A stretch of 64,000 bases of DNA from Schlegelella_A sp965246805 (GCA_965246805.1 CBDFFO010000006.1:186001-250000); one strand, 5' to 3'. Positions 25,275 to 35,091 are shown, numbered from the stretch's first letter. Numbers and translations: made by a program. The notes: a model not told the origin generated them from the letters alone.

Positions 25275-27422
25275 TCAGCCTCTCGACGGTGGCGGCAACA
25301 CGAAAGACAGCGGCGCGCGCCAGAGGCGCTGCCGCACGGCGCGGTAGATCCGGCTGCGATCGGCGAGCCGGATGTTGCGCGAGCGCAGCGCGACGCGGAA
25401 CGCGAGCAGGAAGCTCACGCCGAGGTTGAACACGCCAGTCGCCGCCACGCCGGCCACGCACCACCAGAACACGCTGCGCTGCATCAGCACGAAACCTTCG
25501 GCGCTGAGCGCCGCCGCGAGTTGTCCGGACGCGAGCGTGATGTGGCGCACCTCCAGCGGCAACCCGAAGAACGCCGCGACGACCGGCACCACGCCGAGCA
25601 TCAGCCCGAGCGAGATGTTCGACGTGAGCCCGGTGATGTTCGCGCGCGCATAAGTGGCCCAGCGCTGGGCGCGGGCCGCGCCGAGGCGCGCGATGAAGCG
25701 TGGGTTCCACTGGATCGCGCTGTCGAGCCGATGCCACACGAACCAGTTCTCGACCCAGCCGGCGATCAGCGAGCTCGCGAACAGCAGCACGCCGGTGAAG
25801 GCCGCAAAGATCAGCGTGGGGCCGAGCAGCGTGAGCGAATCCAGCACGTGTTCGGCCTCGCGATAGTCGAGCGGGTTGAAGCGCGCACCGTTCGGTAGCT
25901 GGCCGATCAGCCACAGCATGATGAGGACGGTCGGCACCACCGCGAGCACGTTGCCCAGAATACCGGCCGCCTGCGAGCGGATGAGGTTGGCCACTTCGTC
26001 GACGAAGCCCTGCACCGCGGCGTCGGTCGACACGTCGCGCAGCTTCTCGGCCATCGCCGGCGCGGTCATGGCCGGCTGCTTGGTGGCGACGGTGAAGTGC
26101 AGCACCTGGATCAGCACGAACGACGCCGCGTAGTTGAGGCCGGCGCCGAAGCCGCCCCAGAACGCGGCGAGGCCGGCCGCGCCGAGGGCGAACTTGAAGA
26201 GCGTGGTGAAGCCGAGCACCGCACCGCCGCCGAGCGCGGCGCGCAGCATCGCCAGGTACTCGCCGCGGTCTCGGGTGATGTAGCGCTCGCCGGTGGCGGC
26301 GCTGCGTTCGGCCACCTTCCGCGCCAGCAGCGAGTAGTGCTGCGAGAAGAGGGCGGTGATGTTGCGGCGTTCGCCGGCGGTGCGCACGAGCTCGACCAGC
26401 AGCTGCAGGATGTCGCGACCGGGTTCGCGGCTGAGCACGCAGGTGAGCAGCGCGTCGATGCGATGCGTGCGTTCGACGAGCTGGTCGACATCGAACACCA
26501 CGTCGACCGAGACGCCGTAAATCTCGAGATGCTCCTGCACGCTGGCCGCGCAACGCCGGCACGTCTCGAGCAGCGCGCGCAGGTATTGCGCGGTCTGCAG
26601 CAGCTCGGCGTGCGTCGCCGCGCCCGCCGTCGTCGCGGCCGTCGGCTCCGCATCGGCGGCCACGCCGATCTTGTCGTCGCGTTCGGCCAGCTCGCGCACC
26701 TGCTCGGCCACGCGCGCGAGCTGCCGGAACGGCGTGTCGACGAGCAGTTCCGGGCTCATGCGTTGGCGCAACGCCGGCGAGAAGCCGGCCGCGCGCACCG
26801 CGCTCGCGAGGAACATGATCGCGTCGAGAAACGGCGCGCGCCAGTCGAAGGCCTGATCGGCCGGCGGAGTGACGGCCAGGCTCAGGCGCGCGAGCGTGTC
26901 GTCGTCGAGCGCGTCGAGCCAGTCGGCATCGGTGGCTTTCGGGAACAGCAGGCCAAACAGTTCGGCGAGGTCGGTGGTGGCCGGCGTGAGCGGGAGCACC
27001 GCCGCCCGCAAGCGCCGCCCGAACTCGCCCCAGAGACCCATGCGCGGCGCGAACCCGAAGTCGGCGAGCAACGCGGCGCTGTCGACCTCGCGCAAAAAGA
27101 GCGCCATCAGCTCGGCGGTGCGCGCCTGGTGTTCCGGATGGCGCTCGAGCACCCCGAGCATGTACTTCAGCCGGAGCACCGGCCGCGGCGTGGCGCGGGC
27201 CGGCGCCGAAGCGCTGCGGCTGTCGTGAAGGCCGGCAGCGATCTCGCCGGCGCCGCCGTTCGTGGTGTTGCGGGCTTCGCGCTTCTCGTCATCGACCGGC
27301 GCGTGCCGCAGCCACTCGAGCAGTCGAATGACCCAAAGGTGGCGTTCCCCGAGCGAGGCCTTCGGGTCGGCCGCGTTGAGCAGTGCGGTCAGGTCCCAGG
27401 GCGACGCGGCGCGGCTCTTCAT
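25275..27422 (-). CDS. Gcr-type 'site-specific recombinase' family membrane protein
   Basis: A 715-residue protein (ATG at 27422; a GTG nine bases upstream is possible). The N-terminal half is soluble and helical. The C-terminal half holds several membrane helices, among them GGAVLGFTTLFKFALGAAGLAAF and LGNVLAVVPTVLIMLWLIG, then LGLMLGVVPVVAAFFGLPLEVRHITLASGQL. This is the family annotated as site-specific recombinase after Neisseria Gcr. The membrane character and absence of tyrosine- or serine-recombinase catalytic motifs argue that the enzymatic label is wrong. Real function is unknown. It is followed directly by the antiporter gene. Confidence 0.8.
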   Translation of the reverse strand: MKSRAASPWDLTALLNAADPKASLGERHLWVIRLLEWLRHAPVDDEKREARNTTNGGAGEIAAGLHDSRSASAPARATPRPVLRLKYMLGVLERHPEHQARTAELMALFLREVDSAALLADFGFAPRMGLWGEFGRRLRAAVLPLTPATTDLAELFGLLFPKATDADWLDALDDDTLARLSLAVTPPADQAFDWRAPFLDAIMFLASAVRAAGFSPALRQRMSPELLVDTPFRQLARVAEQVRELAERDDKIGVAADAEPTAATTAGAATHAELLQTAQYLRALLETCRRCAASVQEHLEIYGVSVDVVFDVDQLVERTHRIDALLTCVLSREPGRDILQLLVELVRTAGERRNITALFSQHYSLLARKVAERSAATGERYITRDRGEYLAMLRAALGGGAVLGFTTLFKFALGAAGLAAFWGGFGAGLNYAASFVLIQVLHFTVATKQPAMTAPAMAEKLRDVSTDAAVQGFVDEVANLIRSQAAGILGNVLAVVPTVLIMLWLIGQLPNGARFNPLDYREAEHVLDSLTLLGPTLIFAAFTGVLLFASSLIAGWVENWFVWHRLDSAIQWNPRFIARLGAARAQRWATYARANITGLTSNISLGLMLGVVPVVAAFFGLPLEVRHITLASGQLAAALSAEGFVLMQRSVFWWCVAGVAATGVFNLGVSFLLAFRVALRSRNIRLADRSRIYRAVRQRLWRAPLSFVLPPPSRG

Positions 27423-27453
27423 GACGTGCACCGCGCCGGCGGTGTCCGGGCGT

Positions 27454-27828
27454 TCAGTGCAGCGCCGATGCGAGCGTGAGCCCGAACTCGCCGATCGTCG
27501 AATCGAAGGGCACGGCGTCTTCGGTCATGCAGAAGAAGGTGCCGCGCATCGTGCCGTTCGGCGTGGCGAGCAGGGTCCAGCTCGTGTATTCGAAGCTCTC
27601 GCCGGGCTTCAACACCGGCTGGTGGCCGACGACCGCGAGCCCGCGCACCTCGTCGATGTGCCCGTTGGCGTCGTTGATGATCCAGTGCCGCGCGATCAGT
27701 TGCGCGGTCACGTCGCCGCTGTTTCGAATCGTGATGGTGTACGCGAAAGCGTAGTGCCCGGCCTGCGCATCGGAGCGCTCCGGCAGGTGCCGCACTTCGA
27801 CGCTGTTGCTGAATTCGGCCTTGGGCAT
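27454..27828 (-). CDS. apaG: ApaG domain protein
   Basis: A 124-residue protein, the normal ApaG length. It has the immunoglobulin-like DUF525 fold signature: FAYTITIRNSGDVTAQLIAR, then HWIINDANG, VVGHQPVLKPGESFEYTSW and MRGTFFCM. ApaG is often linked to cobalt/magnesium resistance and diadenosine-tetraphosphate metabolism through its operon with apaH in enterics, though its biochemical role is unclear. Here apaH is absent. The gene diverges from rpe across a 63-bp gap and leads, 31 bp on, into the recombinase-like gene. Confidence 0.95.
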   Translation of the reverse strand: MPKAEFSNSVEVRHLPERSDAQAGHYAFAYTITIRNSGDVTAQLIARHWIINDANGHIDEVRGLAVVGHQPVLKPGESFEYTSWTLLATPNGTMRGTFFCMTEDAVPFDSTIGEFGLTLASALH

Positions 27829-27891
27829 GCGTGCATTCTATGAAGGCCGAGGCCCACACCTAAAATCATCGCCACACTTCGCGTCGCTTCG

Positions 27892-28578
27892 ATGACTCCA
27901 CACCTGATCGCCCCGAGCATCCTCTCGGCCGACTTCGCCCGCCTCGGCGACGAAGTGAAGGCCGTGATCGCAGCCGGTGCCGACTGGATCCACTTCGACG
28001 TGATGGACAACCACTACGTGCCCAATCTCACGCTGGGCCCGATGGTCTGCAAGGCGGTTCGGCCCCACGCCCTTCACGCCGACGGCTCGAAGGTAACGCT
28101 CGACGTGCACCTGATGGTGACCCCGGTCGACGCGCTCGCGCTCGCGTTCGTGGAGGCAGGCGCCGATCGCGTGAGTTTCCACCCGGAGGCGAGCCTGCAT
28201 GTCGACCGCACGGTGCAGGTCATTCACGAAGCTGGTGCGAAAGCCGGGCTGGTCTTCAACCCGGCGGCATCGCTCGACGCGCTCGAATGGATGCTCGACA
28301 AGATCGACCACGTGCTTGTGATGAGCGTGAACCCGGGCTTCGGTGGCCAGCAGTTCATTCCAGGCACGCTCCGGAAGATCGAACGCGTGCGGCGGCTGAT
28401 CGAGCAGAGCGGTCGCGACGTGCGCCTCGAGGTCGATGGCGGCATCAAGGTCGGCAACATCCGCCAGGTGGCCGACGCCGGCGCCGACACCTTCGTGGCC
28501 GGCAGCGCGATCTTCGGCGAGAAAGATTACCGTGCGGTCATCGATGCGATGCGTGCGCAGCTCGCAGGTGGCGTGTGA
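27892..28578 (+). CDS. rpe: Ribulose-phosphate 3-epimerase
   Basis: A 228-residue TIM-barrel epimerase that interconverts ribulose-5-phosphate and xylulose-5-phosphate in the pentose phosphate and Calvin pathways. Family signatures are APSILSADFARLGDE (N-terminal strand 1), WIHFDVMDNHYVPNLTLGP with the catalytic Asp, VHLMV, MSVNPGFGGQQFIP and LEVDGGI with the second catalytic Asp, and AGSAIFG for phosphate binding. It diverges from apaG, as in many Burkholderiales. A TAAAAT at 27861-27866 could serve as its -10 element, with only a weak -35. The CDF exporter gene follows 10 bp later. Confidence 0.97.
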   Translation: MTPHLIAPSILSADFARLGDEVKAVIAAGADWIHFDVMDNHYVPNLTLGPMVCKAVRPHALHADGSKVTLDVHLMVTPVDALALAFVEAGADRVSFHPEASLHVDRTVQVIHEAGAKAGLVFNPAASLDALEWMLDKIDHVLVMSVNPGFGGQQFIPGTLRKIERVRRLIEQSGRDVRLEVDGGIKVGNIRQVADAGADTFVAGSAIFGEKDYRAVIDAMRAQLAGGV

Positions 28579-28588
28579 CACTGGCGCG

Positions 28589-29644
28589 ATGACGGCGCAC
28601 GACCACGCTCACTCCCAAGGTCACGAGCATGACCAGGGCCATGGGCACGACCCCGATCATGATCACGGCCATGCCCACGGCGCCGGCCACGTCCACGCGC
28701 CGGCCAGCTTCGACCGCGCCTTTGCGATCGGCATCTCGATCAACACGGCCTTCGTCGCGGTCGAAGCGATCTACGGCTGGCGCGTCAATTCGCTCGCGCT
28801 CCTCGCCGACGCGGGCCACAACCTCGGCGACGTCGCCGGCCTGCTGCTCGCGTGGGGCGCGCTGGTCGCCGGCCGGCTCGCGCCCGACGCGCGCCACACC
28901 TACGGCTGGAAGCGCGCGTCCATCCTCGCCGCGTTCGGCAACGCAGTCCTGCTGATCGGCGCCACGGCGTGGATCGGATGGGAAGCGATCGCACGCCTCA
29001 ACCATCCGCAGCCGATCCAGGGCGTGCCGGTGATGGTGGTGGCGGCCATCGGCATCGCGGTGAACCTCGCGACCGCGCTCCTCTTCGTACGCGGCCGCAA
29101 GGGTGACCTCAACGTGCGCGCCGCGTTCCTGCACATGGCTGCCGATGCGGTCGTCTCGGCCGGCGTCGTCGTCACCGGCGCACTCTGGCTCTGGCTCGGC
29201 TGGGCCTGGATCGACCCGGTCGCGAGCCTCGCGGTCGGCATCGTGATCCTGGTCGGCACGTGGAGCCTCTTCAGCCAGTCTTTCCACCTGATGGTCGACG
29301 GCGTGCCCGACCACATCGACCTCGGCGCCGTGCGGCGCGAGCTCGAGGCGCTGCCCGGCGTCGACCGGGTTCACGATCTGCATGTGTGGGCGCCCGGCAC
29401 CACGCAGGTCGCGCTCACCGCGCACCTCGTGATGCCCGAAGGCCCGGCGAGCGATGCCTTCCTGCAAGACGCCACCCGGCGCCTGCTCGATCGCTTTCGC
29501 ATCGGCCACGTGACGCTGCAGGTCGAAAGTTCGGCATGCATGCATGGTTGCGAAGAGGCCGTGGCGCCACCATCTGTGCGGCCACATCCTCGGTCGACCG
29601 AGGTTGCCTCCACCGCCTCCACCGCCTCCACCGCCGCGCCATGA
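28589..29644 (+). CDS. Cation diffusion facilitator (Zn/Co/Cd exporter, CzcD/ZitB-like)
   Basis: A 351-residue CDF protein. The first 38 residues are a His/Asp/Gly-rich metal-binding head. Six helices follow with the metal-site motifs HNLGD in helix 2 and HMAADA in helix 5 (the HxxxD pair). The C-terminal cytoplasmic domain includes VDRVHDLHVWAPGTTQVALT, typical of CzcD/ZitB. It exchanges Zn2+ (or Co2+, Cd2+) for protons. The last 25 residues are an unusual Pro/Ser/Thr tail encoded by short CCTCCACCG repeats. Its stop codon overlaps the cbpA start (ATGA). Confidence 0.92.
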   Translation: MTAHDHAHSQGHEHDQGHGHDPDHDHGHAHGAGHVHAPASFDRAFAIGISINTAFVAVEAIYGWRVNSLALLADAGHNLGDVAGLLLAWGALVAGRLAPDARHTYGWKRASILAAFGNAVLLIGATAWIGWEAIARLNHPQPIQGVPVMVVAAIGIAVNLATALLFVRGRKGDLNVRAAFLHMAADAVVSAGVVVTGALWLWLGWAWIDPVASLAVGIVILVGTWSLFSQSFHLMVDGVPDHIDLGAVRRELEALPGVDRVHDLHVWAPGTTQVALTAHLVMPEGPASDAFLQDATRRLLDRFRIGHVTLQVESSACMHGCEEAVAPPSVRPHPRSTEVASTASTASTAAP

Positions 29645-30615
29645 AGTTCAAGGATTACTACGAAACGCTCGGCGTCAAGCGCGACGCCTCGACCGACGAC
29701 ATCAAGAAGGCCTACCGCAAGCTGGCCCGCAAGTACCACCCCGACGTGAGCAAGCTGCCCGACGCCGAGGCGCGCATCAAGGAGATCAACGAAGCGAACG
29801 AGGTGTTGAAAGACCCGGAAAAGCGCACCGCCTACGACCAGATGGGCAGCAACTACAAGGCCGGCCAGGAGTTCCAGCCGCCGCCGGGATGGAGCTCGGG
29901 CTTCGACATGGGCGGCGGGCGTGGTCACGGTCGATCCACCACCGGTGCGTTCGACGCGAACTTCGACAGCAGCGATTTCTTCGAGTCGCTGTTCGGCCGC
30001 GGCGCGCGCGCGCGCGGCGGCCCCGGGCCAGCGATGCGCACGCAAGGTGAAGATCATCACGCGACGGTCCTTGTCGACCTCGAAGACACGTTTCGCGGTG
30101 CGCAGCGCAGCATCTCGCTGCGCGTGCCGACGCTGGGCGCGGACGGCAACGTCGCGATGGAGCAGAAGCGCCTCGACATCAACATCCCGAAGGGCATTCG
30201 CGCGGGCCAGCAGCTGCGGCTGTCGGGGCAGGGCGCGCCAGGCCGCGGCGGTGCGCAGGCCGGCGACCTCTACCTCGAAGTCGAGTTCAAGCCCGACCCG
30301 CGTTTTCGCGTTGAAGGCACCGACATCTACGTCGAGCTGCCGTTGAAGCCGTGGGAGGCCGCGCTCGGCGGCAGCGTCGACACGCCGACGCCCGAGGGTC
30401 CGGTGACGCTGTCGGTGCCTGCCGGCTCCGCCGCGGGACGCAAGCTCCGTCTGAAGGGGCGAGGCATTCCGGGCAAGACACCCGGCGACCTGTACGCGGT
30501 GCTGTCGATCGTGCTGCCGGTGGCGGACACGACGGCCGGCAAGGACGCCTATGCGGCGTTTGAGAAAGCGTTCCCCGATTTCGAGCCGCGCAACTCGGGT
30601 CGTCAAACCGCTTGA
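29641..30615 (+). CDS. cbpA: DnaJ-class co-chaperone CbpA
   Basis: A 324-residue DnaJ-like protein. The J domain (1-70) has the HPD motif at 33-35, which stimulates DnaK ATPase. A Gly/Phe-rich region (about 75-125) follows, and then two beta-rich substrate-binding domains (about 140-315; ATVLVDLEDTFRGAQRSISL and FRVEGTDIYVELPLKPWEAALGG). There is no zinc-finger region, which separates CbpA from DnaJ. Translation is coupled to the metal exporter through an ATGA overlap, an unusual neighbour for cbpA. No cbpM gene, the usual modulator partner, is present downstream. Confidence 0.93.
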   Translation: MKFKDYYETLGVKRDASTDDIKKAYRKLARKYHPDVSKLPDAEARIKEINEANEVLKDPEKRTAYDQMGSNYKAGQEFQPPPGWSSGFDMGGGRGHGRSTTGAFDANFDSSDFFESLFGRGARARGGPGPAMRTQGEDHHATVLVDLEDTFRGAQRSISLRVPTLGADGNVAMEQKRLDINIPKGIRAGQQLRLSGQGAPGRGGAQAGDLYLEVEFKPDPRFRVEGTDIYVELPLKPWEAALGGSVDTPTPEGPVTLSVPAGSAAGRKLRLKGRGIPGKTPGDLYAVLSIVLPVADTTAGKDAYAAFEKAFPDFEPRNSGRQTA

Positions 30616-30647
30616 ATGCGCGTTCATCCAGACAAAGGACATCCGTC

Positions 30648-31433
30648 ATGCATCACCGTTGGACCACGCTGTTCGGCATGGCAGTCGCAGCCGCGTTGCT
30701 CTCCGCTCCCGCGCTCGTGCAATCGCAGGCGCCCTTGCCATCGCCCTCGCCATCGCCATCGCCGGCCGCAACCGTGCTCACGTCGGCACAGATCGCCGCC
30801 ATCGTCGATGCGCCCGACCGCACGGCGGCCGATCGCGAGGCCGATGCGCGGCGCAAGCCCGCCGACCTGCTCGCCTTCATCGGGCTCCAGCCCGGCATGA
30901 CGGTGCTCGACATCAGCGCCGGCGGGGGCTACACCACCGAGCTGCTGTGGCGGGCGGTCGGGCCTTCGGGTCACGTCTATGCGCAGGCGCGGCGACCCTC
31001 GAACGGCATGGCCGAGCGCATCGAGCGCCCGGCCGCCGCCGGCATCGTGCCGGTGATTCAACCCTTCGAGAGTCCGGCACCGGCCGATGCCGTCGGCCAG
31101 ATCGATGTCGCGACGCTGGTCTTCAATTACCACGACTTCGGCTCGATGGGCGTCGACCGCGCGGCGCTCAACAAGGCGGTTTTCGCGGCGCTCAAGCCCG
31201 GTGGCGCCTATGTGATCGTCGATCATTCGGGACGACCGCGCACCGGCATCTCGGAATCGAACACGCTGCATCGCATCGAGGAATCGTTTCTGCGCCAGGA
31301 GGTGGAGGCGGCCGGGTTCAAGCTCGTGGCCGAGGGCCAGTTCCTGCGCAACCCGAACGACCCGCGCGATCGCGAGGCGCCTCCGCCACCGATGGCCGAA
31401 GACGGCTTCGTGCTGAAGTTCACCAAACCCTGA
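30648..31433 (+). CDS. Exported SAM-methyltransferase-like protein (COG4798 type)
   Basis: A 261-residue protein starting at ATG 30648. Residues 1-26 are a signal peptide (hydrophobic MAVAAALLSAPALV, cleavage near SQA). A Pro-Ser repeat linker (31-39) follows. The rest is a Rossmann methyltransferase with motif I VLDISAGGGYTTELL (87-101), an acidic strand-4 region DVATLVFNYHDFG and LKPGGAYVIVDHSG. The COG4798 group is known as predicted methyltransferases often carrying signal peptides. Because S-adenosylmethionine is cytoplasmic, the periplasmic function is puzzling; the protein might bind another ligand. The stop codon precedes the oxidoreductase gene by 33 bp. Confidence 0.8.
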   Translation: MHHRWTTLFGMAVAAALLSAPALVQSQAPLPSPSPSPSPAATVLTSAQIAAIVDAPDRTAADREADARRKPADLLAFIGLQPGMTVLDISAGGGYTTELLWRAVGPSGHVYAQARRPSNGMAERIERPAAAGIVPVIQPFESPAPADAVGQIDVATLVFNYHDFGSMGVDRAALNKAVFAALKPGGAYVIVDHSGRPRTGISESNTLHRIEESFLRQEVEAAGFKLVAEGQFLRNPNDPRDREAPPPPMAEDGFVLKFTKP

Positions 31434-31466
31434 GCCCGCCTTCAATTCGCACGCGAAACGCTCGGC

Positions 31467-34400
31467 ATGCCTGAAACCCTGCTGCGCGCCGAGTACCGAT
31501 TCGCCGACAACCTCGCGGCTCGCGAAGGGACGGTCTTTCTCACCGGCACGCAGGCGCTGATCCGGCTCGCGCTGATGCAGGCGCAGCGCGACGCGGCGGC
31601 CGGCATCGCGAGCAAGGGCTTCATCAGCGGCTACCGCGGCTCGCCACTCGGCATGGTCGACCAGGCCGCGTGGAGGGCGGGTACGCTGCTCGATGCGAAC
31701 GGCATCGACTTCCTGCCAGCGATCAACGAAGAACTCGCCGCGACCGCGGTGCTCGGCACGCAACGTGTCGAGTCCGATCCGGAACGCACGGCCGACGGCG
31801 TGTTCGCGATGTGGTACGGCAAGGGGCCGGGCGTCGACCGCGCGGGCGATGCGCTGAAGCACGGCAACGCGTACGGCTCGTCGCCACACGGTGGCGTGCT
31901 GGTGATCGCGGGCGACGACCACGGCTGCGTGTCGTCGTCGATGCCGCACCAGAGCGATGGCGTCTTCCAGTCGTGGCACATGCCGATCGTCGCGCCGGCG
32001 AACGTCGCCGAATACCTCGAGTTCGGCTTGTACGGCTGGGCACTGTCACGTTTCTCGGGCAACTGGGTCGGCTTCACGGCGCTCTCGGAGGTGGTCGAGA
32101 GCGGCTCGACCGTCGACCTCGACGAGACGCTGCGACGCGCCTCGAACTGGCAGGGGAGCGACGAGGTTCGCGCGGCCAACGGCCATGAACCGCCGGCCGA
32201 CGGGCTGCATTACCGCTGGCCCGACCTGCCGTCGCTGAAGATCGAGGCGCGCCTTGCCGACAAGCTCGACGCGGTGCGCGCGTTCGCGGGTGTGAACAGT
32301 CTCGATCGGCTGATCGTCGAGTCGCCGAGCGCGACCGTCGGCATCGTCACCTGCGGCAAGGCGCACTTCGACCTGCTCGAGGCGTTCCGCCGCCTCGACA
32401 TCTCGCTCGACACGCTGGCGGCAGCCGGCGTGCGGCTCTACAAGGTCGGCCTGTCGTTCCCGCTCGAGCCGACGCGCATCGACGCGTTCGCCGAGGGTCT
32501 GGGCGAAGTGCTCGTGGTGGAGGAAAAGTCCGGACTCGTCGAGCAGCAGCTGCGCGACCGGTTCTACAACCGCGCGGTGCGGCCGATCGTGATCGGCAAG
32601 CGCGATGCGAACGGCGCGCCGCTCGTGTCCGAGCTCGGCGAGCTGCGGCCATCGCGGTTGATCGAGATCGTCGCGAACTGGCTGGCGCGGCATTTCCCGG
32701 CGCTCGATCGCCGCGCACTGGTGGTCGATTTCACGCCGCCGAAGATGCTGTCGAACGTCAGCGACGCGGTGAAAAGGGTGCCGTATTTCTGCGCCGGGTG
32801 CCCGCACAACATCTCGACCCGTGTGCCCGAAGGTTCACGCGCGCAGGCCGGCATCGGCTGCCACTTCATGGCCTCGTGGATGGACCGCGACACCGCCGGC
32901 CTCATCCAGATGGGCGGCGAAGGCGTCGACTGGGTCTCGCATTCGCGCTTCACGAAGGTGCCCCACGTGTTCCAGAACCTCGGCGACGGCACCTACCACC
33001 ACTCGGGCTATCTGGCCGTGCGACAGGCGATCGCGGCCCACGCGAACATCACCTACAAGATCCTCTTCAACGACGCGGTCGCGATGACCGGGGGCCAGCC
33101 GGTCGACGGCGTGATCTCGGTCGACCGGATCGCGCGCCAGGTCGAGGCCGAAGGTGCGGCGCAGGTGGTGGTGGTGAGCGACGCGATCGAGCAGTACGAC
33201 GCCATCAAGAGCCGCTTCCCGGCGGGCACGGAATTCCACGACCGGCTCGAGCTCGACGCCGTGCAGCGGCGCCTGCGCGAGGTGAAAGGCGTGACCGTGC
33301 TGATCTACGAGCAGACCTGCGCGGCCGAGAAGCGGCGCCGCCGCAAGAAGGGCGAGCTCGTCGACCCGGCGCGGCGCATTTTCATCAACCACCAGGTATG
33401 CGAGGGCTGCGGCGATTGTTCGGTGCAGTCGAACTGCGTCGCGGTGCTGCCGCTCGAGACGCCGATGGGCAGGAAGCGCAAGATCGACCAGTCGAGCTGC
33501 AACAAGGATTACTCGTGCGTGAACGGCTTCTGCCCGAGCTTCGTCGGCGTGCTCGGCGGGCAGCTGAAAACGCGTTCGGGCGCGCTTGCGGGCGAAGGCG
33601 CAACGCGCCTGCAGCAAGCGGTCGATGCGTTGCCGCTGCCCCGCGCGCATCGCTGGACCGGTCCGTACGACCTGCTCGTGACCGGCGTCGGCGGCACCGG
33701 CGTGGTCACGGTCGGCGCGTTGATCGCGATGGCCGCACACCTCGAAGGCAAAGCCGCGAGCGTGCTCGACTTCATGGGCTTCGCGCAGAAGGGCGGCTCC
33801 GTGCTGTCGTTCGTTCGCCTCGCCGACGATCCGACTGCGCTGAACCAGGTGCGGATCGACGCGCAGCAAGCCGATGCGGTGCTCGCATGCGATATCGTCG
33901 TCGCCGCTTCGGCCGATGCGTTGCTCACGGTGCGCCACGGCCGCACAAGGGTGCTCGCGAACGTGCACGAGATTCCGGTCGCGGAGTCGCTGAAGAACCC
34001 CGACGCCAGCCTGCACGTTGAAGCGCTGCTCGAGAAGCTCGAGTTCGCGGCCGGCCAGCAGAATGTCGAGACGCTCGACGCTCAAACGCTCGCCGAAGAC
34101 TTTCTCGGCGACACCATCGCATCAAACATCGTCGCGGTGGGTTATGCGTGGCAGCTCGGGCTGGTGCCGGTCGGCATGGCGGCGATGGCGCGCGCGATCG
34201 AGCTTAACGGCGTCGCGGTCGACAACAACAAACGCGCTTTCGCGCTGGGGCGGCTCGCCGCAGCGAACCCGGCCGCGTGTCGCGAGTTGCTGCACGCGCC
34301 CGACCCGAAGTCGCTGCATGCGGAGACCATCGATGAGTTGATCGCGCGCTCGGTCGCGCACCTTACCGGCTATCAGGACGCGCGTTACGCGAAGCGCTAC

Positions 34401-35030
34401 CTGCAGCTCGTGAGTGCGGTGCGCGATCGCGAGGAAGCGCTCGTGCACATCGGTGCCGAGCTTTCGCTGACACGCGCGGTCGCGACGCAGATGAGAAAGC
34501 TGATGGCTTACAAAGACGAGTACGAGGTCGCGCGGCTCTACACCGACGGCGAATTCGAGCGCAACCTGCGCGAGCAGTTCGACGGCGACTTCACGCTCGA
34601 ATTCTTCATGGCGCCTCCGAGCTTCATCAAAGGCAAGCAAGGGACAGTGCCGAAGAAGGTGCGCTTCGGCAGCTGGCTCTTCGGTGCGATGAAGGTGCTG
34701 GCGCGCTTCAAGGGCTTGCGCGGCACCGCGTTCGACGTGTTCGGCCGCACCGAGGAACGCCGCATCGAGCGCCGCCTGATCGATGACTACGAGACCTGTG
34801 TTCGCGAACTGCTCGCGTCGCTCAGCCCCGCGCGCTTGCCCATTGCGGCCGACATTGCGAACGTGCCCTCGACGATCCGCGGCTACGGCCATGTGAAGCT
34901 CGCGAATCTCGCGATCGCGAAGGCAAGGGAGAGCGAATTGCTGCATCGTTACGACCCCGAGTGTTACCCGCGACCGTCGGCCAGTGCCGTGGCGGGGCAG
35001 TTCCGCGGCATTCCCGTGACATCGGCGTGA
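31467..35030 (+). CDS. Indolepyruvate ferredoxin oxidoreductase, fused alpha-beta type (copy 2)
   Basis: An 1187-residue paralogue of the protein at 3231-6842 with the same domain order. These are the N-terminal FISGYRGSPLGMVD domain, the TPP domain around NLGDGTYHHSGYLAVRQ (about 505-525), and the Cys cluster CEGCGDCSVQSNC with SCNKDYSCVNGFCPSF (about 644-690). The IorB-like domain begins near VTGVGGTGVVTVGALIAMAA (about 735). It oxidises aryl- or branched-chain 2-oxoacids to acyl-CoA. The two copies differ throughout, so this is an old duplication or separate acquisition, and substrate preference probably differs. No ferredoxin gene is adjacent. Confidence 0.9.
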   Translation: MPETLLRAEYRFADNLAAREGTVFLTGTQALIRLALMQAQRDAAAGIASKGFISGYRGSPLGMVDQAAWRAGTLLDANGIDFLPAINEELAATAVLGTQRVESDPERTADGVFAMWYGKGPGVDRAGDALKHGNAYGSSPHGGVLVIAGDDHGCVSSSMPHQSDGVFQSWHMPIVAPANVAEYLEFGLYGWALSRFSGNWVGFTALSEVVESGSTVDLDETLRRASNWQGSDEVRAANGHEPPADGLHYRWPDLPSLKIEARLADKLDAVRAFAGVNSLDRLIVESPSATVGIVTCGKAHFDLLEAFRRLDISLDTLAAAGVRLYKVGLSFPLEPTRIDAFAEGLGEVLVVEEKSGLVEQQLRDRFYNRAVRPIVIGKRDANGAPLVSELGELRPSRLIEIVANWLARHFPALDRRALVVDFTPPKMLSNVSDAVKRVPYFCAGCPHNISTRVPEGSRAQAGIGCHFMASWMDRDTAGLIQMGGEGVDWVSHSRFTKVPHVFQNLGDGTYHHSGYLAVRQAIAAHANITYKILFNDAVAMTGGQPVDGVISVDRIARQVEAEGAAQVVVVSDAIEQYDAIKSRFPAGTEFHDRLELDAVQRRLREVKGVTVLIYEQTCAAEKRRRRKKGELVDPARRIFINHQVCEGCGDCSVQSNCVAVLPLETPMGRKRKIDQSSCNKDYSCVNGFCPSFVGVLGGQLKTRSGALAGEGATRLQQAVDALPLPRAHRWTGPYDLLVTGVGGTGVVTVGALIAMAAHLEGKAASVLDFMGFAQKGGSVLSFVRLADDPTALNQVRIDAQQADAVLACDIVVAASADALLTVRHGRTRVLANVHEIPVAESLKNPDASLHVEALLEKLEFAAGQQNVETLDAQTLAEDFLGDTIASNIVAVGYAWQLGLVPVGMAAMARAIELNGVAVDNNKRAFALGRLAAANPAACRELLHAPDPKSLHAETIDELIARSVAHLTGYQDARYAKRYLQLVSAVRDREEALVHIGAELSLTRAVATQMRKLMAYKDEYEVARLYTDGEFERNLREQFDGDFTLEFFMAPPSFIKGKQGTVPKKVRFGSWLFGAMKVLARFKGLRGTAFDVFGRTEERRIERRLIDDYETCVRELLASLSPARLPIAADIANVPSTIRGYGHVKLANLAIAKARESELLHRYDPECYPRPSASAVAGQFRGIPVTSA

Positions 35031-35091
35031 TCGTTCGAGCGGGAAGCCACGGACGTTCGTTACCGAAACTTTCCCGGAGCTCTCCAACGCC

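Noticed and set aside
24199..26562. 787-codon minus-strand frame covering both the antiporter and part of the recombinase-like gene
   Set aside because: Only its last 357 codons are real (ChaA-like, start at 25272). The upstream part is an out-of-frame reading of the recombinase-like gene.
25275..27422. True site-specific recombinase activity
   Set aside because: No tyrosine or serine recombinase catalytic motif is visible and half the protein is membrane helices. The name is kept only as a family label.
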